A stretch of DNA of 36,771 nt from Promethearchaeota archaeon (GCA_016839635.1 JAEOTV010000243.1:1-36771), one strand, 5' to 3'; positions 7,898 through 16,509 are shown, numbered from the stretch's first letter. Notes: a model not told the origin generated them from the letters alone. Program-made: numbers and translations.

Positions 7898-9190
7898 CTA
7901 AGGATTAGTTATTTTTGGATCTTTATTTGGATCCCAATTTACTGCAAATAAGAAATCTCTACTTGGTTTATTTTTATAAATTAATGGAAATCCACTCACT
8001 TTCTCGAATTTCAGAGCAAACTCTTTTAAATATTTATAATCAGGAAAATAATATTGAACTTCATTTTCATTTTTCAATCTTTCGCTAATTAATAAACCCT
8101 TTGCTTGCAATGTAAATCCCTTGATTTCAAAAAAGTTAGGGTTTGTTTTTTCTATTAATTTCGCGTATTCAGCTATAAAACTGTTATCCAAATTTAAATT
8201 TTTAACTGCTGTTAATCTAACTAAGGATCTACAAGATAAAGATTCTACTAAATCCAATGTATTCATTATCTTGCTCCACCCATTTTTTATCATAGGTCTA
8301 CAGATTTTCTTATAGACATTATCATTAGATGCTGGCAATGTAATATATAACTGTGAAGGTAAAGAATCTAAATTTTGAATTCTTTCTGGCAATGTACCAT
8401 TAGTAACTATGAATGTCGTCATATTCCTATCTTTAAATTCTTGTATGAATTCAGAGATTCTTGGATATAATAATGGTTCACCATCGAGAGAAATAGCAGC
8501 ATGATTTGGCATCAATGCTTCGCTATGTGCTTGCATTATTTCATCAGGTGTAGTCAATGTCCTATTAATTAATACTTCGAGTTCTTCTTTAGAATCAATA
8601 CAACAAATAATATCCTCTTCTAATCTAAAATTATCTAATGAATCATTAATTGTTTTAATATAATTTTGATTTTTAAGAAGATTAGTAGCTCTTTCTATTT
8701 TATTCTTTGATATATGAATACTATTACTAAGCGAATTTATACTATGTGTTTGATGCTTATTTAGAAGCATATAATAGAGGATATCAATCATTATTTCATA
8801 ATTATCAAGATAACGTCTTAGAGGTAAGTGATTCTTAATAATGTCTCTTTGATGTCGTAACATTTCGTCAATTAGTAATTTAGGTTCATCTGGTTCGACT
8901 ATGAATTCACTTCCAAGAGATCCAGATTCAATATCTCTCCAACAAAAGACACACTGATGATTACAAAAAGGTAATGAAGGTGTGTTTTGTAGGCATCTAT
9001 GACTTTGTATTCCAAATATTTCTTTATAGCAGTTCCGATTATTTCTTCCAGTCATTAATCGTTGTTCAAGCCAGTGACATGGTTTCACTGAGGAATGTTT
9101 ATTTTCTCCAATTATTCTATAGGTTGTTTTTGAATATGCCTCAACGAACTCATTTGTGATTTTATTATCGACGATAAACCTGTTTTTCAT
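7898..9190 (-). CDS. taw1: Taw1/TYW1-like radical SAM enzyme (4-demethylwyosine synthase) with an inserted domain
   Basis: A 430-residue homolog of archaeal Taw1, which builds the tricyclic core of wyosine at G37 of tRNA-Phe from N1-methylguanosine and pyruvate. The radical-SAM triad Cys76, Cys80, Cys83 (CNHQCVFCW) is present. So are three further cysteines, 38, 54 and 66, at positions matching the second iron-sulfur cluster of TYW1. Other family segments are VKPCHWL, SHRCLQ, HAAISLDGEP, FIVTNGTLPERI, a CRPM-x-x-GW segment, and a C-terminal FEIKGFTLQAKG. Usual archaeal members have about 310-360 residues. The extra length lies between the CWR motif and HAAISL (about residues 122-205), where a winged-helix-like segment is inserted. 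No nearby wyosine genes are seen. A divergent paralog with another substrate is possible, but the motif match is strong. Confidence 0.87.
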   Translation of the reverse strand: MKNRFIVDNKITNEFVEAYSKTTYRIIGENKHSSVKPCHWLEQRLMTGRNNRNCYKEIFGIQSHRCLQNTPSLPFCNHQCVFCWRDIESGSLGSEFIVEPDEPKLLIDEMLRHQRDIIKNHLPLRRYLDNYEIMIDILYYMLLNKHQTHSINSLSNSIHISKNKIERATNLLKNQNYIKTINDSLDNFRLEEDIICCIDSKEELEVLINRTLTTPDEIMQAHSEALMPNHAAISLDGEPLLYPRISEFIQEFKDRNMTTFIVTNGTLPERIQNLDSLPSQLYITLPASNDNVYKKICRPMIKNGWSKIMNTLDLVESLSCRSLVRLTAVKNLNLDNSFIAEYAKLIEKTNPNFFEIKGFTLQAKGLLISERLKNENEVQYYFPDYKYLKEFALKFEKVSGFPLIYKNKPSRDFLFAVNWDPNKDPKITNP

Positions 9191-9367
9191 TCAAGAACCA
9201 CGTTAAATCCAAAATTCTCACTAATTTATATAAATAAATGTATTTTATTAAGATATTAAATTATATTCTTTAAAATTATAAGTACGTAAATAATTAGTAT
9301 AATACTTATAGATTATAATCAAAAAATCATGTTTGGTTTATTAAGATAAATAAAATCCTAATTGAAA

Positions 9368-10246
9368 ATGCTAAATAGAATTAAAAGCGAGTTGCTAAAC
9401 ATTGGATTAAAATTCGTCTCAGTTGAAGAAAAAATTGTAAGGATGATTTTAGAAACTGCTCCCTCTAACGTAAACGAAATTGTAATCCTTCCTGCAATTA
9501 AAATTGTAATGAAAAAATTATTGAATAAATTGCAGAATAAACGTAACTATGGAAGAGTGTATAATGGGGAGTTGAATAATGTTAAAGTTAGTATCGTTCG
9601 TTCTTTAATCGGAGCACCAAATTGTGCAATGGCTTTAGAAGCTTTAAAACGATGTAAAACGAAAATGATCATTCGAATTGATGTATGTGGTGGAATAGAA
9701 AATATAGTAACACCAATTAACATTGGAGATATTTTAATCCCTAAATTAGCCTATTGCGATGATGGAACTTGTCCTCAATATTTCAGAGAGAATCCCGCTT
9801 TAGTAAATGAACTAGAATCAATTTCTAATCCAATGGGAAAATTTCAAAACTTATTCACTGGGAATCAAACTATATTTATATCGAAACCTGATGAAGCCTT
9901 AAATGAAATACTATTCAATAAAGGGGTATCATTTTTAAAAGATAAAGTAAAATCAGCGGATTTATGGACTACTGATGCTCTATTTTGTGAAAGTTTAGAT
10001 TTTGTACGAGCATTGAGTTCAATAAATATACAGGGTATAGATATGGAGTCTTCGATATTATTCTTATTAGGAAAAATTTACAATCTAAAAACTAGTGCTG
10101 TTCTTTCAGTATCAGATTTACCAGGACATTCAAAATATGATTTACTTAATTCAAATGAAATACACCCAGAAATGGAGAATGGAATTAATAACGCGATAAA
10201 AATCCTCATCAATTCATTACCCCAAATAAAATATGAATTAATATAA
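9368..10246 (+). CDS. Nucleoside phosphorylase superfamily protein (uridine-phosphorylase-like)
   Basis: A 292-residue protein of the purine/uridine phosphorylase fold. Matching segments are SLIGAPNCAMALEAL, IRIDVCGGIENI followed by INIGDILIP, CDDGTCPQYF, and the nucleoside-binding GIDMESSILF, with the late Asp in SVSDLPG. Family members cleave nucleosides with phosphate to a free base and ribose 1-phosphate in salvage. The N-terminal phosphate loop, usually PGDPxR, appears here as LPAIKIV, so phosphate binding may differ. I place the start at ATG 9368; an in-frame TTG lies six bases earlier. It is divergent from the Taw1-like gene and ends nine bases from the convergent winged-helix gene. 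Confidence 0.82.
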   Translation: MLNRIKSELLNIGLKFVSVEEKIVRMILETAPSNVNEIVILPAIKIVMKKLLNKLQNKRNYGRVYNGELNNVKVSIVRSLIGAPNCAMALEALKRCKTKMIIRIDVCGGIENIVTPINIGDILIPKLAYCDDGTCPQYFRENPALVNELESISNPMGKFQNLFTGNQTIFISKPDEALNEILFNKGVSFLKDKVKSADLWTTDALFCESLDFVRALSSINIQGIDMESSILFLLGKIYNLKTSAVLSVSDLPGHSKYDLLNSNEIHPEMENGINNAIKILINSLPQIKYELI

Positions 10247-10255
10247 GTTCAGAGA

Positions 10256-11152
10256 TTACAACCCTTTTAAAAGTTGAGAAAAATCCGGTTCAGTAAAAAA
10301 ATCGTTATACATCTTTAACAACTCAATATTTACAAGGAATATTTTTTTCCCCGTTTTGTTTTTTGTTGTTCTCATAAGATTAAGTTGTCTCAATTTTTTT
10401 ATATGATATAAAATTGTGCCCGAGTAAATTTCAAGATTTTCTCCAATTTTTGAGACTGAAACTTCCTCATCCTTAAATATTTCTTCTAATATTTTAGGGA
10501 TTAAGGGATTTAGAAATATCACTTTAAATTCTTGATAATCATCAGGTACATCACTTAAAAAGTAATGAAGAGATTTACCAATTTTTTTGGATCTTATTAA
10601 ATTAAATCTTTCAAGGGTCATTACATGTTTTAAAAAAGGTGTTCTAGTTATGCCCAATTCTTCTTCTATTTTATCATCACGTGCATGAATTCCTGGGTTA
10701 TTTTTAATGAAATCTAATATTTTGATAAGTTTTTTATTACTAAGTATCTCTAATTTAGTACGTCTTTCATTTGTAACAATCCAATTCTTCTCTTCTAAAG
10801 TTCGAATTGTTAGGAAAATATCCTCTTTACTATACCCCTTCTTATAAGAAAGTTTGGCAATACACTTAGCATATAATTTTTCAATTATAGGATATTTTTG
10901 GATTTGAGCTTCCGATACAATTTCAAATTCTGAATCATATCGTTTTAATTTTAATATATCTTCAGCAATTTTTAAGATATCTTTTTCTATCTCACTTAGC
11001 TCCTCGACAATTTCTTCTTTTATTACTTCTGTTTTTAGTTTTACTTCTCTCTTTTCTCCTAAAGGTTTAAAATCCAGACGCCTAAAAGAACTGTCTTGTA
11101 GATTTTTCTTTTCTTTATTTCCTCTGGGTTCTCTTCTTTTTTCGAGTGACAT
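10256..11152 (-). CDS. Multi-winged-helix DNA-binding protein
   Basis: A 298-residue protein with a basic N-terminus (1-45), a helical linker and what look like two or three winged-helix units. The units lie at about 75-130 (weak), about 138-195 (KNNPGIHARDDKIEEELGI, then FLKHVMTLERFNLI) and about 212-275 (KIGENLEIYSGTILYHIKKL). The middle unit matches the common archaeal ArsR/MarR-like pattern NPGIH-x(n)-LGI-x(n)-L-x(2)-LE-x(2)-NLI. No ligand-binding domain or transmembrane segment is visible. The gene starts two bases after the stop of the upstream zinc-ribbon membrane protein gene, so the two are almost certainly co-transcribed and may be functionally linked. The target genes are unknown. 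Confidence 0.8.
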   Translation of the reverse strand: MSLEKRREPRGNKEKKNLQDSSFRRLDFKPLGEKREVKLKTEVIKEEIVEELSEIEKDILKIAEDILKLKRYDSEFEIVSEAQIQKYPIIEKLYAKCIAKLSYKKGYSKEDIFLTIRTLEEKNWIVTNERRTKLEILSNKKLIKILDFIKNNPGIHARDDKIEEELGITRTPFLKHVMTLERFNLIRSKKIGKSLHYFLSDVPDDYQEFKVIFLNPLIPKILEEIFKDEEVSVSKIGENLEIYSGTILYHIKKLRQLNLMRTTKNKTGKKIFLVNIELLKMYNDFFTEPDFSQLLKGL

Positions 11153-11154
11153 CT

Positions 11155-12774
11155 TTAGGCGTTTTCCTCTAAGAATTGGACAAATTTTATTTGTTCCTCA
11201 TAATCCATATATTTTAATTCTTCAACAATCTTGTCATAATGTTTGGGTTTAACGTTAGGAAGTTTACGTATTCTATTAATCAACCTTTTAGGTATTTCTT
11301 TATACAAATTAACAATTGCTTCGATATATTTTACCTGCTCCTCATTTGTTAAAAATGCAAGTTCTTCTAATAGTTCCTTCTTTTCCTTTTTAGAAATTTT
11401 TAGATCTATTATTTGCTTCCTCAAATCTTTTGATAAAACAGCAAATATCTTTGAGAAATATTCTTTAACTAATTTTTTGTCTTTCTCATCTTTTACAGGT
11501 AAAAGTGAGTCATGTAACTTTAATTTAAATTCTTCTTCCCTTTTTGCTTTTTCTTCTTTATCTATCTTTAAAGGAATCTCTTCAATTTCTCTTATTGGCA
11601 CTTCTTCTATTTCTTCTTGTTCAATTTTAATTTCTTGTTTCTCAGGAGTTTCGGATACTTCAATTTCAATTGGTTCTTCAACTATTTTTAACTCAGTATC
11701 TTTTTCTTCCGTTCCTACTTCTTCTGGCTTTTCTATTTTTCTATACGGAATAGGAGGTATAGGTGGGGTAGGCGGAATAGGTGGAGTAGGAGCAATTATT
11801 ACTGGTTTTTCAATTTCAGACACTGTTAGGGCTTTTTCTGATGGTTTACCAAAACATAAGAGAGCTATCAAGATTCCCTTCAGCAATATAAAGATACCCG
11901 CAGCAAAAAACATCGTTCCTAAAATCCCTAAGACGATAAATTTAACTGCGTCTTTTGATACAAACTTTTGTTTTTCCTCGATTCCTTTTTTCATTCCACC
12001 ATCAATAAGTAAGACTATTAATGTAAAGATTAGAAGAAAAAAATAGAGTAGTATCCCTAAAGGGATCTGGATACCGAATGGCAATGTTATTAGAATAGTT
12101 CCCCCTCCTGGGAGATAAAAACCCTCTGAAAATGCTCTATAAATACTATATAATATGATTATAAAACCTGCTTTATTAGAGAAATAATTCAATGAATTCT
12201 TTGCAAGTAAACCATAATCAGGGAGTTTATAATCCTTATTTTGGGAGTTTGTTAATACATATATTATGATAAAAACTCCTTTAATAAGAATAATTACACC
12301 TAATCCATACATAATACTACCTAATATTCCCCAACAGAATGCGTCTAGAAAAATTTCATTATATTTTTTCTCCTTTATTTTTTTGGTAATATGAGTTCTA
12401 TCATAAGTTAGTAGAAAGAAGCAAATTATTATTTGTCCAATATAATTAAATAGGTTATCAAATCCAAAGAATGGAAATAGATTAATAATAATTGTTAATA
12501 CTAAATAAAAGAAAAAAATAAAAAATGGTAACGGAGATATCTTATTTAAAACTTGAATAAACTTGTCTAAACTAGATGATTTTATTTCGGGTAAGGTATG
12601 ATATGGTTTTTTCTGCCTTATATATGGGGTTGGAGCAGGTTTGAATTCTACCCCTTCCAAAATAAAAGGAGAACCACATCTTTCACAATAAACTTGAATA
12701 TTACCCTCTATTAAGTGAGAGAGTTCTTGAGGGAATACATATCCGCATTCTCTGCAGACAAAAATTTTACTCAT
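11155..12774 (-). CDS. Zinc-ribbon, multi-pass membrane protein with Pro-rich linker and acidic tail
   Basis: A 539-residue protein of unrecognised family. An N-terminal zinc ribbon (Cys7, Cys10, Cys30, Cys33) is followed by roughly seven hydrophobic helices (about 80-310). A proline-rich linker with a PPIPPTPPIPPIP core comes next (about 330-345), then a Glu/Lys-rich region, and a helical C-terminal domain (about 410-539). The order suggests a membrane sensor or scaffold with cytoplasmic ends. The downstream winged-helix gene begins two bases after the stop, and the upstream 12851-13336 gene also combines hydrophobic helices with a zinc ribbon, so the three may form a unit. No enzymatic motif is seen. 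Confidence 0.8.
   Translation of the reverse strand: MSKIFVCRECGYVFPQELSHLIEGNIQVYCERCGSPFILEGVEFKPAPTPYIRQKKPYHTLPEIKSSSLDKFIQVLNKISPLPFFIFFFYLVLTIIINLFPFFGFDNLFNYIGQIIICFFLLTYDRTHITKKIKEKKYNEIFLDAFCWGILGSIMYGLGVIILIKGVFIIIYVLTNSQNKDYKLPDYGLLAKNSLNYFSNKAGFIIILYSIYRAFSEGFYLPGGGTILITLPFGIQIPLGILLYFFLLIFTLIVLLIDGGMKKGIEEKQKFVSKDAVKFIVLGILGTMFFAAGIFILLKGILIALLCFGKPSEKALTVSEIEKPVIIAPTPPIPPTPPIPPIPYRKIEKPEEVGTEEKDTELKIVEEPIEIEVSETPEKQEIKIEQEEIEEVPIREIEEIPLKIDKEEKAKREEEFKLKLHDSLLPVKDEKDKKLVKEYFSKIFAVLSKDLRKQIIDLKISKKEKKELLEELAFLTNEEQVKYIEAIVNLYKEIPKRLINRIRKLPNVKPKHYDKIVEELKYMDYEEQIKFVQFLEENA
11749..11793 (-). repeat. Short tandem repeat encoding the Pro-rich linker
   Basis: On the plus strand the units GGAGGTATA, GGTGGGGTA, GGCGGAATA and GGTGGAGTA follow in register. 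On the coding (minus) strand they give alternating Pro-Pro with Ile or Thr. The stretch is strikingly GC-rich against its AT-rich surroundings. Its repeat number may vary between strains. Confidence 0.6.
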
Positions 12775-12850
12775 ACTTTTTCATTACACCTTTATTATGA
12801 TCATTTAATTTTACTTTAATTTTTTTCGAATAAAATGGAATAAATTATAA

Positions 12851-13336
12851 TTAATGAGAAACTGTAAGTGTATGAATTGCTTGTTCTCTGCTTAATCTTG
12901 TACCACAATTCACACAAAATACAATTTCATTTCTTTTTAAGTGAATTTTCATTTTATTGGAAATTTTTTCTCCACATTCAGTACAATATTCTATGAAAAC
13001 TCGGGGATTCTTAGAATGGTTATTTTGAATATTAAGATGATCATATTTTTTTTCCTTAGATTTTGATTTCCCTGAAACTAGAAGGTAAAATCCTTCAAAC
13101 AATTTAAAAATCCCATAACCAATATATTTAAGAAGGTAAAAAATACCCTTGATAATATAGTAGATTAAATATGCGATACCTTTAATTATATAATAAAGTA
13201 ATGTTATAACTAAAGCTAATAGAGCGATTATACCAATAGCGGCTAATACTTGGCCATATAGAGGCTGTTCTAAATACCAATCGATAAAAATATTAAACCA
13301 TACACCAATATTTCTAAGAAACGTTTCCCAATCCAT
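12851..13336 (-). CDS. Small membrane protein with C-terminal zinc ribbon
   Basis: A 161-residue protein of unknown function. Residues about 28-85 are strongly hydrophobic and contain a repeated YYIIKGI unit with many tyrosines and regularly spaced lysines, consistent with membrane helices or amphipathic membrane-lying helices. A basic linker (KSKSKEKK) leads to a C-terminal zinc ribbon with two CxxC pairs (CTEC and CVNC, about 20 residues apart). The arrangement mirrors, in reverse order, the neighbouring zinc-ribbon membrane protein 76 bases downstream on the same strand. A shared role at the membrane is possible, but nothing in the sequence names it. Confidence 0.72.
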   Translation of the reverse strand: MDWETFLRNIGVWFNIFIDWYLEQPLYGQVLAAIGIIALLALVITLLYYIIKGIAYLIYYIIKGIFYLLKYIGYGIFKLFEGFYLLVSGKSKSKEKKYDHLNIQNNHSKNPRVFIEYCTECGEKISNKMKIHLKRNEIVFCVNCGTRLSREQAIHTLTVSH

Positions 13337-13449
13337 TATTAATCATCCAATTTTTTAGACTTTTTTCTTAATAAAATTGTGTTATGAATTGATTTTAAAA
13401 TTCTTGGAGTCCAATTTTTGAAACTTGAAAGAATGAAATTTGCAAGCAC

Positions 13450-13956
13450 TTAATTCTTTTTTATTAAATTCTTCCAATCCAATGTTAAAAATATTTTATG
13501 AAGAGAATGATCATCATCCACTATATTGTAATTAAGAGTTGTAAAAAGTTTTTCGGCATAGATTTTAGACCGGGGGGCTGAAACTATTTTATCATGTTTA
13601 CCATGATATACTACAACGGGAATTTCAACTTTAGAATAAACCTTGGGATTTAACCTTGATGAGGAAAAATAAGGAGCGAGTAAAATCAATTTTGATACCT
13701 TTTCAGGATTTTGACATGTGAAAAGAGCACCCATAAGTCCTCCAAAACTAGAACCGATAATGATCCATGGACTTTTTTCATTCAATATAGAATATAATTG
13801 TTTCATACGTATTTCTAATAAAATCTTAATTGAAATATTCGGATTGAACTTTTCAAAATCGGGAGTAAGACATTCAGGTACCCACTTTCGAAGAAGTTGA
13901 CCTTTAAAACCGTTTCCTGAACTTTTAAGTCCATGAATATATATTATATTTTGCAT
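13450..13956 (-). CDS. Alpha/beta-hydrolase (YqiA/UPF0227-like esterase)
   Basis: A 168-residue compact alpha/beta-hydrolase. It starts with YIHGLKSSGNG, the oxyanion region typical of small esterases. The nucleophile elbow is GSSFGG with Ser70, the acid is in YHGKHDKIV, and the histidine is in DDDHSLH near residue 150. The short length, with no lid domain, resembles YqiA/RBBP9-type hydrolases. The substrate is not known; such enzymes often cleave small carboxylic esters or thioesters. The upstream membrane protein gene (13972-15030) ends only 15 bases before this start, so they are likely one transcript. Confidence 0.83.
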   Translation of the reverse strand: MQNIIYIHGLKSSGNGFKGQLLRKWVPECLTPDFEKFNPNISIKILLEIRMKQLYSILNEKSPWIIIGSSFGGLMGALFTCQNPEKVSKLILLAPYFSSSRLNPKVYSKVEIPVVVYHGKHDKIVSAPRSKIYAEKLFTTLNYNIVDDDHSLHKIFLTLDWKNLIKKN

Positions 13957-13971
13957 TGTGTTAAAAGAAAA

Positions 13972-15030
13972 TTAAGATTCTTTCTCGATAGGTAGCGTAT
14001 TCATTTCTTCTTTCAATAATCTCATTTCTTTCTTATGTCCAAAATATACTAATAATCCAAATATCGAGAAATAAATCGTAAGAATTATCATTGTATAAAA
14101 ATAATATTTATAAGTATAACTCATAAAATGTAAAGCTAACCCGATAATAAATCCAGTAAATAATCTAGATTCAGTAGAACTTTTTCTTAAAAAAAGTCTC
14201 TGGGTTCCCCAATCAATTAATCCGGGTATTGGAAGGATTATGCAAAGAAGTAAGGCAATTTCAGCACTAAACTCAATTTGAGATATTTTAATTATTAGAT
14301 ATGTGGAAAAAAGAGCCATTAATCCTCCAAGTATTACACCTGAACATCTTGAACAAAAATAGATTTTAGTTCTACCAAATTTAAGATAATACGTATGATC
14401 ACTCGCAGATAGAGGATGATGCGTTAAGAACATATAGTATAATTGTTTTTCTTCCTTAGCCAGTACTTTATCATATAGAAACAACAATGTTGGAACAATG
14501 AATAAAACTGAGGTAACTATTAAAAGTAAGAATTTGACACCATAATTAATGAAAATCGCTTCAAGTGTAAACTGACCTGGATAAAAGATAATTTGAAATG
14601 CAATAATGAACCAAAAAATAATAAAAGAAGTGAAGATAAATGTTATGAAGGTATAAAACACATTTTTCATTTTGTGATATTTTAAAGGTCGGTATTTATA
14701 GATCCCTACTAAAAAACCATAAATTGCAACAATAAAGCACCATTCAAGATAAATAGTTCCATAAAATACTAATTGAAAAAGAAATTCTCCTAAAAAACCG
14801 GAAATTAATCCATTTATTGGGCCTGCTAAAACAGATAGGAATGTAAAAAGCAAAATAGTTATTCCAAACTGAATGGAGAGCTCTTGATTATTAATAAATA
14901 TAGTAGAAATTGAGCCAAAAGGTTCAGAAATATATACATAAGATATTATAATGAACGCAATAATGAATAAATTTAAAAAGATACGTCTTAAAATATTATA
15001 TTGCTCTTCATTATGAGCGGATTCAGTCAC
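13972..15030 (-). CDS. Multi-pass membrane protein: ECF S-component-like N-terminus plus DUF2085
   Basis: A 352-residue integral membrane protein starting with GTG at 15030; no nearby ATG is in frame. The N-terminal two-thirds has about six hydrophobic helices. It includes LAGPINGLISGFLGEF and IYGFLVGIYKYR, which resemble small-molecule-binding S components of ECF transporters. Residues about 205-300 match DUF2085: a THHP-x(10)-YLKFG segment, then the cysteine pair FCSRCSGVILGG and further helices ending in GLIDWGTQRLF. DUF2085 has no established biochemical role. It is probably co-transcribed with the alpha/beta-hydrolase 15 bases downstream. The ECF resemblance is by eye and less certain than the DUF2085 match. 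Confidence 0.75.
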   Translation of the reverse strand: MTESAHNEEQYNILRRIFLNLFIIAFIIISYVYISEPFGSISTIFINNQELSIQFGITILLFTFLSVLAGPINGLISGFLGEFLFQLVFYGTIYLEWCFIVAIYGFLVGIYKYRPLKYHKMKNVFYTFITFIFTSFIIFWFIIAFQIIFYPGQFTLEAIFINYGVKFLLLIVTSVLFIVPTLLFLYDKVLAKEEKQLYYMFLTHHPLSASDHTYYLKFGRTKIYFCSRCSGVILGGLMALFSTYLIIKISQIEFSAEIALLLCIILPIPGLIDWGTQRLFLRKSSTESRLFTGFIIGLALHFMSYTYKYYFYTMIILTIYFSIFGLLVYFGHKKEMRLLKEEMNTLPIEKES

Positions 15031-15076
15031 GATCTCTTCTTAATTCTTTTTTATTTATAATTTGTTTGATGAAATC

Positions 15077-15736
15077 CTAATTAAAAATGATATCAAGTTC
15101 TTCGATTAAGTTCTCTTTCGTCATTTCAAAGCCCATACGTAGTACTTTTAGAATTATGTTTTTTCCAAGAGGTACTTTTAAAATTGAATCATCTTGTTCT
15201 ACAATAGAGATCCCTTCGTCATTATAATCGAGTTGACGCTTTAATGCTTGATATGCTTTTTCTTTTGATTGAAATGCCGCTCTTGATAATTCATTATAGT
15301 TCTTAACATCGTCTTTTACATTAAAAAAAAGGATTGTCTCTTCAACCTGAGTGATAAAGCACTTCTTAGTAACTTCTTCCAACTTTTTATAGTTTCGGTG
15401 CGTGCTGTTACATTGAATATATGTCTGGTCGTTTTTTAGGTAGTTAGGAAAGTTTCTGTCAATAATTCTATTCAAATGTTCTTTAGAACCGTCTCCATTT
15501 TTTATAAATTCTTTGGCAGCATCAAGAGTAACTCTTATTTGTTCTAAAGTTCCTACTTTCGCATCTTTATCGGACCAGTATTTATAAAATGATTTAACAA
15601 TCGGTTTAATAATAAAATTAAACGACCCAACATCTACTTCAGATTCTATAAGATCTCTCCCATAATTAAGGGAAGTCTCCATTTGGTCGGCCATTCTTTT
15701 CTCTAAGATTTTATAATTTCGGTCCAAATATTCCAT
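15077..15736 (-). CDS. Uncharacterised helical protein, tandem paralog 1
   Basis: A 219-residue soluble, probably mostly helical protein that I do not recognise. It aligns over its whole length with the product of the next upstream gene (15847-16509), roughly 40-50% identical by eye. Shared blocks are an N-terminal YL-x-RNY segment, NFI-x-KPI-x-K-x-FY-x-YW, GTL-x-QI-x-VTLD, a DQTY-x-QC segment and a C-terminal IL-x-(V/I)-P-x-G-(K/R)-x-II. A conserved cysteine follows DQTY. There is no membrane segment, signal or nucleotide-binding motif. The 110-base gap to its paralog is AT-rich, so separate promoters are possible. Confidence 0.78.
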   Translation of the reverse strand: MEYLDRNYKILEKRMADQMETSLNYGRDLIESEVDVGSFNFIIKPIVKSFYKYWSDKDAKVGTLEQIRVTLDAAKEFIKNGDGSKEHLNRIIDRNFPNYLKNDQTYIQCNSTHRNYKKLEEVTKKCFITQVEETILFFNVKDDVKNYNELSRAAFQSKEKAYQALKRQLDYNDEGISIVEQDDSILKVPLGKNIILKVLRMGFEMTKENLIEELDIIFN

Positions 15737-15846
15737 TATTCAACTCCAATCTCTTTCATACCATTAATTTTTACAGGTTTGACCATTCATTTAATCTTAT
15801 TATCTGAATTTATTTGTTAAAATCTTTTATGAAATTAATATTTTAG

Positions 15847-16509
15847 CTATTTATTATTATATGTATCATTGAGTGACGTAATAAACTCTTTTTTAGTTAA
15901 ATTAAAGCCTTGTCTAAGAGCCTTAACGATTATTTTTCTCCCCATAGGGATTTTTAATATCCCAATATCTTCCTCAACTATTTTAATACCCATATCAGTA
16001 AATTCTATTTGTTTCATCAAATTTTGCTCAGCTACTTCTTTCGAAGGAAATGCTACTCGGCATAAATCTCCATAATTATCAATTTCATCTTTTATCTCTA
16101 AAAATCTTACTACTTCTTTTAAGTAATTTCTAAACGTTTCTTTTGCTACTTGCTTCAATTTTTCATAGTTTTTATGACTTTTTGAGCATTGTTGATATGT
16201 CTGATCTGCTTCTAGATATTTTGGAAAATTTTCTTCAAAAATATTAGTAAATCCCTCTTCAGTTTTGCCATGGAGTAATAATTGCTTTCCAGAATCTAAA
16301 GTAACCTTAATTTGTTTTAAAGTACCAGATCTTGCTTCGTTTTTTGCCCAATAATCATAGAAAGTTTTGATGATCGGTTTAACAATGAAGTTTAATAGCC
16401 CAAGTTCAAGTTCAGTGTCAATTAGCTTTCGGCCCAATTCAAGGGATTTTTCCATTTGCTCAATCATTCGTTCCTTTACAATTAGGTAATTTCTCTCTAA
16501 GTAATCCAT
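15847..16509 (-). CDS. Uncharacterised helical protein, tandem paralog 2
   Basis: A 220-residue protein, paralogous to the neighbour at 15077-15736 and of the same unknown family. The conserved N-terminal YLERNY, NFIVKPIIKTFYDYW near 40-54, GTLKQIKVTLD, DQTYQQC and ILKIPMGRKII blocks mark the family. The near gap-free alignment of the two products points to tandem duplication with both copies under constraint. The divergent 198-base region separates this gene from the giant TPR gene at 16707. No function is proposed. Confidence 0.78.
   Translation of the reverse strand: MDYLERNYLIVKERMIEQMEKSLELGRKLIDTELELGLLNFIVKPIIKTFYDYWAKNEARSGTLKQIKVTLDSGKQLLLHGKTEEGFTNIFEENFPKYLEADQTYQQCSKSHKNYEKLKQVAKETFRNYLKEVVRFLEIKDEIDNYGDLCRVAFPSKEVAEQNLMKQIEFTDMGIKIVEEDIGILKIPMGRKIIVKALRQGFNLTKKEFITSLNDTYNNK

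Noticed and set aside
11243..12046. A 267-codon open frame on the plus strand inside the zinc-ribbon membrane gene
   Set aside because: It is Ser/Phe-rich with no motif and lies antisense to a gene with a clear zinc ribbon and membrane helices. It is a composition shadow of the Glu/Lys/Ile-rich opposite frame.
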